A stretch of DNA of 44,520 nt from Desmonostoc geniculatum HA4340-LM1 (GCA_019359545.1 JAHHHB010000055.1:1-44520), one strand, 5' to 3'; counted from the stretch's first letter, positions 16,387 to 25,364 are shown. The notes: generated by a model not told the origin, from the sequence alone. Numbers and translations: made by a program.

Positions 16387-16640
16387 AGGTCTATCTCCCA
16401 ATCTTCACATTGATCGAGAGCATACTATCACGGTCTTTCGGCTGATTTGGCGCTTTACCTCCAGGTCTTGCCTGAAATGCAATATTCCTTAACTTTTTGA
16501 TACAAAAACCGAGATTGGAATGGGAAATTTGGTCAATAGAAAAGTAGGATTGTCAGATGGTAGGAAAAAGACGGGAGTATGCCAAAACACTAAGGTAACC
16601 TTAAAGCAGTATTTGATTTAAAAATCTTGAGGCAACTCCA

Positions 16641-17387
16641 ATGGCTTGGCAGCGTCCAGACGGTCGTCTTCCCTACGAACTACGTCCGTTCAGCTTTTAC
16701 CCCAGTTTCACCCACTTTGCTCCCGGCTCTGTGCTAGCAAGATGTGGTGATACTCAGGTACTTTGTACTGTTAGTGTAACCAAGGGAGTTCCCAGATTTT
16801 TGGAAGGAACAGGTAAAGGCTGGTTGACTGCTGAGTACCGAATGCTACCATCTGCTACACAACAACGGCAAGAAAGGGAATTATTGAAATTATCTGGACG
16901 GACGCAAGAAATTCAACGTTTAATCGGACGCAGTTTACGTGCAGCATTGGATTTTGAGACACTGGGAGAGCATACGCTGACTGTGGATGCTGATGTGTTG
17001 CAAGCTGATGCTGGAACCAGAACCACAGCGATTACAGGTTCTTTTGTCGCTTTGGCTCATGCTATTTCTAAATTGTTGCAGCAGGGGACATTGGAGCGAT
17101 CGCCCCTGTGTGGACAGATAGCAGCGATTTCCGTAGGATTACTGGAAAAAGAGCCGTTTTTAGATTTAAATTATATCGAAGATGTGGCTGCAACGGTAGA
17201 TTTTAATGTGGTGATGAATCAACATCTGGAAATCATTGAAGTCCAGGGAACAGCCGAAGAAGGTAGCTTTAGCCGTAGTCAGTTGAATCAACTGCTAGAT
17301 GTAGCCCAAAAAGGAATTGAGCAATTGTTAATCGCTCAACGTGAAGCGATCGCTGACTGGGAAGCCCTATTTGTGGGTGATTTGTAA
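16641..17387 (+). CDS. rph: RNase PH
   Basis: RNase PH is a phosphorolytic 3'-5' exoribonuclease that trims tRNA 3' ends. The 248-residue length is normal for the family. Visible conserved parts are the N-terminal [14 protein letters not shown], the catalytic-core [39 protein letters not shown] with the conserved arginines, and [20 protein letters not shown]. It is preceded by a 240-bp divergent space shared with chlP and stands alone on the plus strand. Confidence 0.94.
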   Translation: MAWQRPDGRLPYELRPFSFYPSFTHFAPGSVLARCGDTQVLCTVSVTKGVPRFLEGTGKGWLTAEYRMLPSATQQRQERELLKLSGRTQEIQRLIGRSLRAALDFETLGEHTLTVDADVLQADAGTRTTAITGSFVALAHAISKLLQQGTLERSPLCGQIAAISVGLLEKEPFLDLNYIEDVAATVDFNVVMNQHLEIIEVQGTAEEGSFSRSQLNQLLDVAQKGIEQLLIAQREAIADWEALFVGDL

Positions 17388-17771
17388 TATAGAAATCATA
17401 TTTGATTTTTGAAATCCTACAGCGTAGTCGGGGAGTGGGGAGTAGAGAGTAGGGAATAGTAGTGCAAATGTGCTATTTTACTACCCAAAATTAAATGATT
17501 AATTATTTTTATTAAAATTTATTAAAGTTTAATAAAATTACCCATCTGGCGTCAATCAAGCAAGTATGAAGTAACAGGATGTCAATAAAAATAATCATGA
17601 CAGTGGTTAGTACGACTTACTACTGACAACTTACACATGAAGGTGGTAAGGTGCGTCTAAGTTTATTCAAACTAGCTAATCTACGATGTTAAATGTTTCA
17701 AAAGTTAAAAAGGGGGATTGTAAGAAGTTCGGTATTGTATTGCCAGAAGCCAGCAATATGATGATAAAGCT
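17388..17771. other. Intergenic region upstream of pgl
   Basis: A G/A-rich low-complexity tract lies at about 17430-17460 (heptamer-like gggagtag words), followed by an AT-rich stretch with several TTTATTAAA-type words near 17505-17540. I see no gene and no terminator. Confidence 0.5.
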
Positions 17772-18494
17772 ATGAACAAAACCGTTGAAGTTCTACCGGA
17801 TCAGCCAGCGCTGGTTGCAAGAGCGCTAGAATTAGTTCTGTCCAAGTTAGAAACTGCCATTGAGCAGCGGGGGCGATTTACCATCGCTTTATCAGGCGGC
17901 AGTACACCTAAGCCGTTATACGAAGCCATCGCCAATCAAAAATTGCCTTGGGATAAAATTCATATATTCTGGGGTGATGAACGTTATGTACCGCCAGATC
18001 ATCCCGATAGCAATGAATTGATGACGCGTCGTGCATGGCTAAATCATGTTGATATCCCAGCTGCTAACATTCACGCTGTACCGACTTTAGAAGCTGACCC
18101 AGGCCTGACTGCTGCTAAGTATGAACAGCATCTAAAAGAATTTTTCAATTCTTCTGGGGCGGAGTTTCCCGTGTTAGATGTAATATTACTGGGGATGGGT
18201 GATGATGCACACACCGCATCTTTATTTCCCCACACAGAGGCTCTGAAAGTACGCGATCGCTTGGTTACTGTGGGTAACAAAAACGAAAGCTTGCGGATAA
18301 GTTTCACATACCCCTTCATCAACTCTGCTCGCAGCGTGATTTTTCTGGTTGCTGGTGCTAACAAAAGACCAGCCTTGGCGCAAGTCTTTGCACCTGTAGC
18401 CGATGACTTCACTTACCCATCCCGTTTAATTCAGCCCCAAGGAGAACTTTGGTGGCTGCTGGATGCCGCAGCAGGTTTGGAACTCCAATCTTAG
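17772..18494 (+). CDS. pgl: 6-phosphogluconolactonase
   Basis: This enzyme hydrolyses 6-phosphogluconolactone, the second step of the oxidative pentose phosphate pathway, the main NADPH source for cyanobacteria in the dark and in heterocysts. The 240-residue length is normal. Family motifs are FTIALSGGSTPKPLYE near residue 37, IHIFWGDERYVPPDHPDSN, and the catalytic LLGMGDDAHTASLFP. It stands alone; neither zwf nor opcA is nearby. A dense low-complexity region follows directly. Confidence 0.93.
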   Translation: MNKTVEVLPDQPALVARALELVLSKLETAIEQRGRFTIALSGGSTPKPLYEAIANQKLPWDKIHIFWGDERYVPPDHPDSNELMTRRAWLNHVDIPAANIHAVPTLEADPGLTAAKYEQHLKEFFNSSGAEFPVLDVILLGMGDDAHTASLFPHTEALKVRDRLVTVGNKNESLRISFTYPFINSARSVIFLVAGANKRPALAQVFAPVADDFTYPSRLIQPQGELWWLLDAAAGLELQS

Positions 18495-18827
18495 AGAAGA
18501 AGACGCAAAGGGGCATTGGGCATGGGGCATGGGAAGAGGCAGAGGGGCAGAGGGGATGGGGGGCTGTGGGGCTGTGGGGCAGAGGGGCAGAGGGGATTGA
18601 ACTTGGCACATTGAACTCTCCCCTGCTCCCCTGCTCCCCATCCCCTGCTCCCCTGCTCCCCTGCTCCCCTGCTCCCCTGCTCCCCTGCTCCTCTGCTCCC
18701 CTGCTCCCCTGCTCCCGCGTAAGAGCGTCCCTTCAGGAGTAATTGTTAGAATCGAAAGCTAAGGCCGCCCCTGGAGCTTGCCAATCCCACCATATTTTAT
18801 GATGATCTTGAACAAAGGCTAAAATCG
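18495..18827. repeat. Low-complexity region with CCCCTGCT octamer array
   Basis: A G-rich part (18540-18597) is followed by a 53-bp sequence shared with 12283-12335. From about 18618 to 18714 come roughly a dozen copies of CCCCTGCT with a few variants. The G-rich and C-rich halves are complementary and could fold back. Short open frames across it are repeat artefacts. The FHA gene starts after 18800. Confidence 0.85.
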
Positions 18828-19706
18828 ATGATCGTCTGCCCTAATTGCAATCATCCCAATCCTGACGGCGCTGTCCAGTGTGAAGCTTGTTATACGCCGT
18901 TACCAGCAACTACTCACTGTCCCAGTTGTGGGGCAACGGTGCAGGCAGATGCTGCATTCTGTGGTCAGTGTGGCTATAACTTGCACTCAACAGGAGTTCC
19001 ACATGTTCACGCCCCAGTGGCTGCAACAGTGACTCCTGATATGTCCGTGGAAGTACCGCCGTTAGTTTCACCCGATCCCCTTGTAGAACTTTTACAACCA
19101 GATGCGTTGGGAATTAGCGCCTCTGGCAACTCCCATCCTCCTGTTACCTCATCTTTACCACCAACAGCGGTGGCGGCTCCCCCAGTAACTCCGCTACAGC
19201 CATCTGTTACAGAAAACACCCCCCCAACACCACTGCCAACTGTTGCAGTTCAACCCGTGGTATCTAGCCAAGGTATTCCTACACCACCACCTTTGGAACC
19301 ACCACCAACCCCCGAACCCGAAGTATCCGCACCAGCAGCAGCACCAATAGCAACTGCTGCGAGAACGCAATTGCAGCAGGTGAATGCCCGATTAGTCCAT
19401 ATTCAAACGGATATGCTGATTGAATTGCCGCAAAATCTCTCTGTGATTCATATCGGCAAGCCCAATGACCGGATTCCTCCAGATATAGATGTTTCAGGAT
19501 TTCCCAATTCAGAAATTGTCTCGCGGATTCATGCAGATATTCGCGTGGAAGGAGACGCTCACTATGTTGAAGATGTGGGAAGTTCCAATGGCACTTACAT
19601 CAATAACTTGCCCCTCTTACCGGGGAACCGTCACCGCTTGCGACCAGGCGATCGCATTAGTTTGGGCAAAGGAGACTTGATGACATTCCTGTTTCAACTT
19701 GCTTAG
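18828..19706 (+). CDS. Double zinc-ribbon / FHA domain protein
   Basis: The 292-residue protein has three parts. Residues 1-52 carry two zinc ribbons (CPNCNHPNPDGAVQCEAC and CPSCGATVQADAAFCGQC). Residues 53-180 are a proline-, valine- and threonine-rich linker, probably disordered. The C-terminal 110 residues are an FHA domain with IHIGKPNDRIPPDIDVSGF, the phosphothreonine-binding SRIHADI, and VGSSNGTYIN. FHA domains read phospho-threonine made by Ser/Thr kinases, which are numerous in Nostoc-type cyanobacteria. The partner is unknown; no kinase or phosphatase is adjacent. Confidence 0.87.
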   Translation: MIVCPNCNHPNPDGAVQCEACYTPLPATTHCPSCGATVQADAAFCGQCGYNLHSTGVPHVHAPVAATVTPDMSVEVPPLVSPDPLVELLQPDALGISASGNSHPPVTSSLPPTAVAAPPVTPLQPSVTENTPPTPLPTVAVQPVVSSQGIPTPPPLEPPPTPEPEVSAPAAAPIATAARTQLQQVNARLVHIQTDMLIELPQNLSVIHIGKPNDRIPPDIDVSGFPNSEIVSRIHADIRVEGDAHYVEDVGSSNGTYINNLPLLPGNRHRLRPGDRISLGKGDLMTFLFQLA

Positions 19707-20123
19707 CGATTGCCAATTTTAGATTTTGAATTTTGGATTTTGGATTGAAGAGAAAATCTAGAATCTAAAATCCAAAATTAAATGTCCTCAAATTCATCTG
19801 TGGGGAAAATCTAAAATCCGAAGAATTCAGGAGCGGAGCTTTTGAAAGCTTCGCCTCCGGTCAGAAGTTAGGAGTCATAATAGTTAAAGAACCAAGAGAA
19901 CATTTAATAAATTAATATACCAATCACGCTAAATTCCTGATTAATGAGACTTACACATCCAGTACAAAATTTAGAAGCAGTTCATGAATTGCCCCTACGA
20001 AAAATCAAAGATTTCAGGTCATTTTTGCGTAAATTCTGATTAATTCTGAGTTCTGACTCCTGAGTTCTGTGTTGTAATCTAAAATCTAAAATCTAAAATC
20101 TAAAATCTAAAATTGATTTATTT
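19707..20123. other. Intergenic repeats
   Basis: This region holds TTTTGGA/TCTAAAA-type heptamer scraps at 19720-19790. An imperfect palindrome GGAGCGGAGCTTT/AAAGCTTCGCCTCC lies near 19831-19859. At 20077-20111 there are five perfect copies of ATCTAAA. No gene is supported. Confidence 0.7.
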
Positions 20124-20861
20124 ATGAAAGAACCAAGCAAAAATTTTGAAACCTTGCTCACAACAGAAGCTCCGCCACTTGTAGAACGCATGGGGCTGAG
20201 GTGGCTAGTTGCAGCGGCGATCGCTACTGCTTTATTGTGGCAAGTTCCAGGAGGAGATTATATCTTATACCCATTTACAATCTTGGCAACTTGGTTTCAT
20301 GAAATGGGTCACGGCTTAATGGCACTCCTATTAGGAGGACAGTTTCAGAAATTGGAAATTTTTAGCAATGGTTCCGGTGTTGCAACTTATGGCATCCGGT
20401 CATCATTGGGACCAATCGGGCCGGCAATGGTAGCAGCAGCAGGACCAATGGGGCCACCTCTTGCTGGTGCAGCCTTGATTCTCGCTTCCCGCAGTTTTAC
20501 AGCAGCTTCCTTAAGTTTGAAAATTTTAGGGAGTTTTTTGTTATTTTCTACATTAATTTGGGTGCGTTCTGCGTTTGGGTTGGTGGCAATTCCTTTGTTG
20601 GGTTTAATAATTTTGGGTATTGCTCTGAGGGCACCTCGTTGGGCACAAGGGTTTAGCATTCAATTTTTGGGTGTACAAGCTTGTGTGAGTACATACCATC
20701 AACTAGATTATTTATTTAGTAGCTCTGCTGGCCCCCTTGGACTCTCAGATACAGCACAAATGCAGCGGTATTTGCTTTTGCCTTACTGGTTTTGGGGTGG
20801 GTTAATGGCGATCGCATCGGGAATGATTTTAGTCCAAAGTCTCCGCGTTGCCTATCGATAA
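20124..20861 (+). CDS. M50-like membrane metallopeptidase
   Basis: This 245-residue integral membrane protein contains the zinc motif HEMGH (TWFHEMGHGLMALLLGG) near residue 58. Several hydrophobic helices follow, including a glycine/proline/alanine-rich one (GPAMVAAAGPMGPPLAGAAL). This fits the M50-family 'peptidase M50B-like' proteins of cyanobacteria. I cannot identify the third zinc ligand with confidence, so activity is not certain. It is distinct from the CBS-containing protease at 12547. It is monocistronic between repeat-rich gaps. Confidence 0.75.
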   Translation: MKEPSKNFETLLTTEAPPLVERMGLRWLVAAAIATALLWQVPGGDYILYPFTILATWFHEMGHGLMALLLGGQFQKLEIFSNGSGVATYGIRSSLGPIGPAMVAAAGPMGPPLAGAALILASRSFTAASLSLKILGSFLLFSTLIWVRSAFGLVAIPLLGLIILGIALRAPRWAQGFSIQFLGVQACVSTYHQLDYLFSSSAGPLGLSDTAQMQRYLLLPYWFWGGLMAIASGMILVQSLRVAYR

Positions 20862-20915
20862 TAGTATATTTAGGCTCACCGAATTTGAGATTTTAAATTT
20901 TGGATAATGGAATTG

Positions 20916-21097
20916 AATAGGACTTACGCATTGACATAAAAGCAAAAATGGCAGATAGAGTTTTCAAAGCTTTTATCTAGGTTTTTCAATCAGATTTTGG
21001 CGATCGCCAGCAATCAAAAGCAACCTCCAAAAGCCTGGAACAACGTATTTACGTTGATACACAAAATAGTTCTTTTGTACAGTGCGTAAGTCCTATT
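20916..21097. mobile_element. MITE-like element with 15-bp terminal inverted repeats
   Basis: AATAGGACTTACGCA (20916-20930) is repeated perfectly inverted at 21083-21097. The 182-bp interior codes for nothing. The 18-bp left end AGGACTTACGCATTGACA (20919-20936) occurs again at 31911-31928, at the broken end of an aminotransferase gene. It is a probable non-autonomous element mobilised by a transposase elsewhere. Target-site duplications are not clear. Confidence 0.7.
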
Positions 21098-21135
21098 GAA
21101 GATTCTTGCATCCAAAATTTTCTGACAACCTAATC

Positions 21136-21318
21136 ATGGCAAAAAAACTTACAGGGAAAGCTGATGGTCCCTTTGCTGACAGCATAAAAGGAATGATTGC
21201 CCTCCAACGCTACGGCCACAGTGACGAGATCGCTGGGATGGTTTCTTATCTCGCCAGTGCCGAGGCTGGTTTCGTCACCGGCGCTAGCTTGAAGATTGAC
21301 GGCGGCTTCACAGCCTAA
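21136..21318 (+). pseudogene. SDR oxidoreductase remnant (internal deletion)
   Basis: The reading frame starts MAKKLTGK, like the first residues of many short-chain dehydrogenases just before the VALVTG Rossmann motif. It then jumps straight into ADGPFADSIKG and the usual C-terminal end GMVSYLASAEAGFVTGASLKIDGGF. About 190 residues, including the NAD site and the catalytic Ser-Tyr-Lys, are missing. The frame is kept across the join, so a 60-residue peptide could still be made, but it cannot be an enzyme. Confidence 0.75.
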
Positions 21319-21426
21319 TTTCTGGGCATGGGGCATGGGATGGGGGAGATGAGGGAGTTGACAGTTATCAGTTATCAGTTAACTTTCTACTGTTTACTGT
21401 TCACTGTCCTCTTTGGCTAATGCCCA

Positions 21427-21539
21427 TCATCCTTGAGTATTTTCAAACAAGACTAAGCCATACTTCTCGCCAGTGGGCACAAAGCCAATTCCTCGATAAA
21501 CTGCTTGTGCTGCTTGGTTGTCGTTACTTGTTTGGTATC
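21427..21539 (-). pseudogene. GNAT acetyltransferase C-terminal remnant
   Basis: The minus strand reads SNDNQAAQAVYRGIGFVPTG, then EKYGLVLFENTQG and a stop. This is the usual last third of a GNAT N-acetyltransferase (the N-x-x-A-x-x-x-Y-x-x-x-GF motif). An in-frame stop lies a few codons upstream and no start or acetyl-CoA loop is present. Only about 35 residues survive. Confidence 0.65.
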
Positions 21540-21622
21540 ATTTCTAAAAGTTTTCGCCGTTCGGAGGGTTGTTGACCGTTATATACTGACGGAAGTCAAT
21601 CTTCACAACTAAAGTTTTTGGT

Positions 21623-22042
21623 GTGCCAGCGAGAGATATTTACCACGACACAGTGAAATCTGCCTTGCAGAAGGATGGTTGGACAATCACTCACGATCCA
21701 TTTCCACTACAAATCGGTAAAAAACGCTTATCAGCCGATCTAGGTGCGGAACGTCTCATTTGTGCCGAAAACGAAATCCAAAAAATCGTTGTTGAAGTAA
21801 AGAGTTTCGTGGGACAGTCTGACGTGAAAGATTTGCAGCAGGCATTGGGGCAGTATATTCTTTATCGCCAAATCCTTAACGAGATGGGCATTGAACGAAG
21901 TCTATACCTTGCAGTTTCTCAAGTAACTTTTAACAGCGTGTTTACAATAGAGTTGGGGCAAGTTCTACTCAAGAACCAGATTATCAAATTAATTGTCTTT
22001 AATGATCAAAGTGAGGCAATTGTGGAATGGATACCCGATTAA
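21623..22042 (+). CDS. xisH: XisH family protein
   Basis: This 139-residue protein is homologous to XisH, which with XisI controls excision of the fdxN element in Anabaena heterocysts. It begins MPARDIYHDTVKSALQKDGW from a GTG start. The core RLSADLGAERLICAENEIQK followed by IVVEVKSF has the D...E-x-K layout of PD-(D/E)XK nuclease-like folds. It overlaps xisI by 16 bp, so they form an operon. No xisF recombinase or fdxN element is in the window; most cyanobacteria carry several such orphan pairs of unknown role. It looks intact although it sits among decayed genes. Confidence 0.9.
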   Translation: MPARDIYHDTVKSALQKDGWTITHDPFPLQIGKKRLSADLGAERLICAENEIQKIVVEVKSFVGQSDVKDLQQALGQYILYRQILNEMGIERSLYLAVSQVTFNSVFTIELGQVLLKNQIIKLIVFNDQSEAIVEWIPD

Positions 22043-22365
22043 AGTACCAAGATATTATTAAAAGCATCCTCCAAAGATACGCAGATCATCGGGCTGCTCT
22101 ACCCGACAGTTACGACTCTCAAATTCTATTTGACGATGAGCGAGGGCAGTATTTGGTTTTGGATATTGGCTGGAGTGGTGACAAGTACCTCCATGCTACA
22201 CCTATTCATCTTAGTTTAATCAATAGCAAAATCTGGATTCAATATGATGATACCGAAGAAGGTGTAGTCACTGATTTAATGGAAGCAGGTGTTCCCAAAG
22301 AAGATATAGTACTTGGTTTTCGTCATCCCAAAGTGCGGCAGCATACAGGTTTTGCCGTAGCATAG
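22027..22365 (+). CDS. xisI: XisI family protein
   Basis: This 112-residue partner of XisH begins MDTRLKYQDIIKSILQRYAD. The family core YLVLDIGWSGDKYLHATPIH and IWIQYDDTEEGV is followed by the C-terminal VLGFRHPKVRQHTGFAVA, all typical and complete. The start overlaps the end of xisH, indicating translational coupling. Its biochemical role is not known; a regulatory or antitoxin-like role alongside the nuclease-like XisH is conjecture. Confidence 0.9.
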   Translation: MDTRLKYQDIIKSILQRYADHRAALPDSYDSQILFDDERGQYLVLDIGWSGDKYLHATPIHLSLINSKIWIQYDDTEEGVVTDLMEAGVPKEDIVLGFRHPKVRQHTGFAVA

Positions 22366-22524
22366 ACACAAGTGGTTAAAGAGAATCAAGTTAACGAATA
22401 CATGGGAAAATACGACTAGCGAGGCATAAAGAGTAACATTCCTGCTTGCTGCCAAGGATGATAGGGTCATATCTATATTTTTTTGTCAACCACTTCTATT
22501 GGACTGGCTCTCTAGCAAAAATGA

Positions 22525-22551
22525 AAGGGACACAGAATAACTGTGTCCCTT
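22525..22551 (-). terminator. Terminator downstream of the EF-G pseudogene
   Basis: AAGGGACACAG (22525-22535) and CTGTGTCCCTT (22541-22551) form a perfect 11-bp stem with a 5-nt loop. On the minus strand it is followed by TCATTTTTGC. It may also stop transcription from xisHI on the plus strand. Confidence 0.8.
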
Positions 22552-22587
22552 ATTCAACTACTTGAAGATGCTAATTGGGAATGTAGC

Positions 22588-23986
22588 TCAGGACTGTTTA
22601 TAGCAGGCAAATTCCATCGAAAAGGTAGCCATACCAGAAGTGAGCGATCGCAATTCTGTAGAATACCCAAACATTCGCGCTAGGGGTACTTCTGCCCGAA
22701 TCACTGAATATCCTTGCATTGTCTCAGAACCCAGCAGCAAACCTCGACGGGATGAAATGTCGCCCTGAACTCTTCCCATGAACTCGTTTGGTGTTTCCAC
22801 TTCTACAAGCATAATCGGTTCGAGGATGTGGGGTTTGGCTTTGGCGATCGCACTTTCAACTGCTTGATGGGAAGCCGACCGAAACGCCAATTCTGAAGAG
22901 TCAATGGGGTGATAGGAACCCCCCTCCAAAACGACTTTCACCCCGGTCACCGGATAGCCTGACAGCTTTCCTGATTCCATCGCCTCGCGGAAACCCTTCT
23001 CACAAGCAGGGATGTACTCTTTGGGAATCGCACCCCCAACTACCCGATTCTCAAAAACAAATGGCTGATCTGTCGGTTCAATCCACCCAGTAACATGAGC
23101 ATACTGACCAGGGCCACCTGATTGTTTTTTGAATCGGTAGTCAAAGCTAGCTTTTTGTCCAATGGTTTCCCGGTACGCCACGGCGGGAGTACCAACATAA
23201 ACTTCAGCATTGTATTCCCGTTGAATCCGCTCTAGGTAGATTTCCAGGTGTAGTTCACCCATCCCAGAAATTAGGGTTGCTCCTGATTCCGGGTCGATGC
23301 TCAAGCGGAAGGTGGGGTCTTCCCGTTGAAAGCGGTTGAGTGCTTTGGAAAGGCGATCGCTATCTTCCTGTTTTTTGGGCGTAATTGCCAGTGTAATCAC
23401 TGATTCGGGCACATACATCCTTTCCAGAGATACTAGTGTTTCTCCGGTACAAAATGTATCGCCAGAGGCGCAATCTACACCCAAGAGAGCAACAATATCC
23501 CCAGCAACTGCAACTTTCACCTCTTCGCGCTTGTTGGCGTGCATTCTCACCAAGCGACCGATTTGCACCCATGCGATCCATCTTGTTGATGAATGCCAAA
23601 CGCGGCACACGGTAGCGTTTCATCTGCCGATCCACTGTGATGGACTGGGATTGCACGCCCGCCACGGCACACAACACCATCACTGCCCCATCCAGTACCC
23701 GCAGGGCACGCTCTACTTCAATGGTGAAATCAACATGGACTGGTGTATCAATTAAATTAATTTGAGTATCGTGCCACTGACAGGTTGTCGCAGCCGAGTT
23801 AATGGTAATACCATGTAGCTTTTCCTCCGGCATAAAATCCATCGTTGCACCTTTGCCGCCTCCCTTCACCTCCTCAATAGCATGGATTCTGCCTGTGTAG
23901 AAGAGAATTCGCTCTGATAGCGTAGTTTTACCAGAGTCAATGTGGGCAGAAATACCAATATTGCGGACGTGTTCTCGGGGAATCAT
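22588..23986 (-). pseudogene. EF-G paralogue (fusA-like) pseudogene
   Basis: Elongation factor G is a translocation GTPase of about 690 residues. Here the first 142 residues ([28 protein letters not shown]) are joined directly to the end of domain II ([14 protein letters not shown]). The rest of the protein continues in another frame to GMATFSMEFACYK. About 200 residues are missing and the join is out of frame, so translation from the start ends after 208 codons. The nucleotide-binding G3 motif DTPGH is DTPVH (GTC for Gly, near 23731). This was probably a second, already divergent EF-G rather than the essential copy. Domains III-V of the C-terminal part look well kept, suggesting recent decay. 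Confidence 0.88.
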
Positions 23987-24317
23987 AAAATTTCCTCTTG
24001 TTTAAGCAACAAACAGTCACCACCTCAGCGGTGATCTATTTTGCAGTATATATGTAGTATTAAGAAAATAAAAGGCTGTTAAACTCATCGCACCGCTAAA
24101 AGGGGATGGGATTTCACATTGACTGTTGACGGTTAAGAGTCAACGAATTTTGGATTTTAGATTTACCATAGCGCCGGCGGCAAGCGAGTTATCGATAGCG
24201 GAGCGTAAAGCCTTCTCTTCTCCTTCTCCTCTCGGAGACGCTACGCGAACGAGAGGCTTCGCCAACGCCAACGGCATGGCAACTCTTAGAGACGCTACGC
24301 GAACGCTTAGAGCGAGT
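23987..24317. repeat. Intergenic region with two REP-like 17-mers
   Basis: GAGACGCTACGCGAACG is present at 24235-24251 and 24289-24305, 54 bp apart, in GC-rich partly palindromic DNA. The same word is at 2007-2023. The block runs up to the broken 5' end of the macro-domain gene and probably replaced it. Otherwise no gene is seen. Confidence 0.75.
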
Positions 24318-24790
24318 ACTCGAGCGCCGCGTCTTTTGGAATGATGGATGGTGGCATAGATGCTGCTATTATCCGTTTCTTTGGTCGTTCGTTGATGGCA
24401 AAAGTGCAGCAGCGTATTCTTGACGATTATTTGGGTGAACAGCCTGTGGGAACATCAATGATTGTGGAAACAGGTCATCACAAGCATCATTTTTTAGCTC
24501 ATACACCAACGATGCGAGCTCCCATGACAGTTGCTGGGACAGATATTCCTTATATAGCAATGTGGGCGATGCTGCTAGCAGTTCGATATCATAATCAACA
24601 CGCCAAGCAAAAAATTAACACTATTGCTTGTCCTGGATTGGGTACTGGAATAGGAAGAGTCACATATACTGAGGCTGCTAGACAGATGGCTTTAGCCTAC
24701 GATCATTTTTTGTATCCACCCAAGCGTCTCAATTGTATAGTTGCAGCGGAAAGACAACTTCAGATATGGGAAGGAGGAGATTCTAGGTAA
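24318..24790 (+). pseudogene. Macro domain protein, 5'-truncated
   Basis: The frame enters from the repeat block and reads SFGMMDGGIDAAIIRFFG, matching the middle of a macro (ADP-ribose-binding) domain where PANSFG-x-MDGGID is usual. It then continues through CPGLGTGIGRVTYTEAARQMA to a natural end. The N-terminal strands that open the domain are missing; an ATG at 24341 exists but falls after the ligand-binding Asn position. An intact relative would hydrolyse or bind ADP-ribose derivatives. It lies 58 bp before a truncated nucleoside phosphorylase, a pairing that would make sense for nucleoside salvage. Confidence 0.72.
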
Positions 24791-24848
24791 AGTCTCAAAA
24801 AAGACCCTGGCGTGGTATCCTGCTGGGGCGATCGCTACTCTGAACGCT

Positions 24849-25364
24849 ATGCCAAATAAACGCTTCTATTACATTGGTTTTGGACAAGATGATTTAGGTT
24901 CGTCGCCCCCCAGCATAGCGCTATTATCCGGCGACCCAGAGCGATCGCGTCTCATTGCTCAAACTTATTTACAGGATGTACGCTTGTTATCGGAAAATCG
25001 CGGACTCAATAGCTATGTAGGATTTTTACCTAATGGTCGCCCCATTTTATCTGCTACTAGTGGTATGGGTGCGCCTTCATTAAGTATTGTTGTGAATGAG
25101 TTGGTACAAGTAGGTATTCGGCAAATTATTCGCATTGGCACTTGTGGTTCCATTCAACCCCATATCACTGTCGGTAGCGTTGTTATTAGTAGTGCAGCGT
25201 TGTGTCGCCAAGGTGCAGCAAATGACATTGCGCCTGTGGAATATCCAGCCGCAGCTGACCCGTTTTTGACAGTCGCTTTAGTTAAAGCCGCACGAGAATT
25301 AAAAGTTGAGTATTACTTAGGAATTACGGCATCAGTCGATAATTGCAATCAAGTTATACAGTAA
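24849..25364 (+). pseudogene. Nucleoside phosphorylase (uridine phosphorylase-like), 3'-truncated
   Basis: From ATG at 24849 the protein reads FYYIGFGQDDLG, then ALLSGDPERSRLIAQTYL with the phosphate-binding GDPERS. ATSGMGAPSLSIVVNELVQ and IRIGTCGSIQPHITVGSVVI follow, all typical of the PNP_UDP_1 uridine phosphorylase branch. It ends abruptly at GITASVDN with a seven-residue foreign tail. The last third, including the ribose-binding Met-Glu and the Asp/Arg base contacts, is missing. About 80 residues are lost compared with the normal 250-260. A frame upstream to 24741 overlaps the macro gene and is not used. Confidence 0.8.

Noticed and set aside
18449..18742. Overlapping open frames on both strands through the G/C-rich tract after pgl.
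   Set aside because: They arise from octamer repeats lacking stop codons, and have no start context or domain.
22588..23986. Programmed frameshift in an EF-G gene.
   Set aside because: About 200 residues are missing at the join and the G3 motif is damaged, so a deletion pseudogene explains it better.
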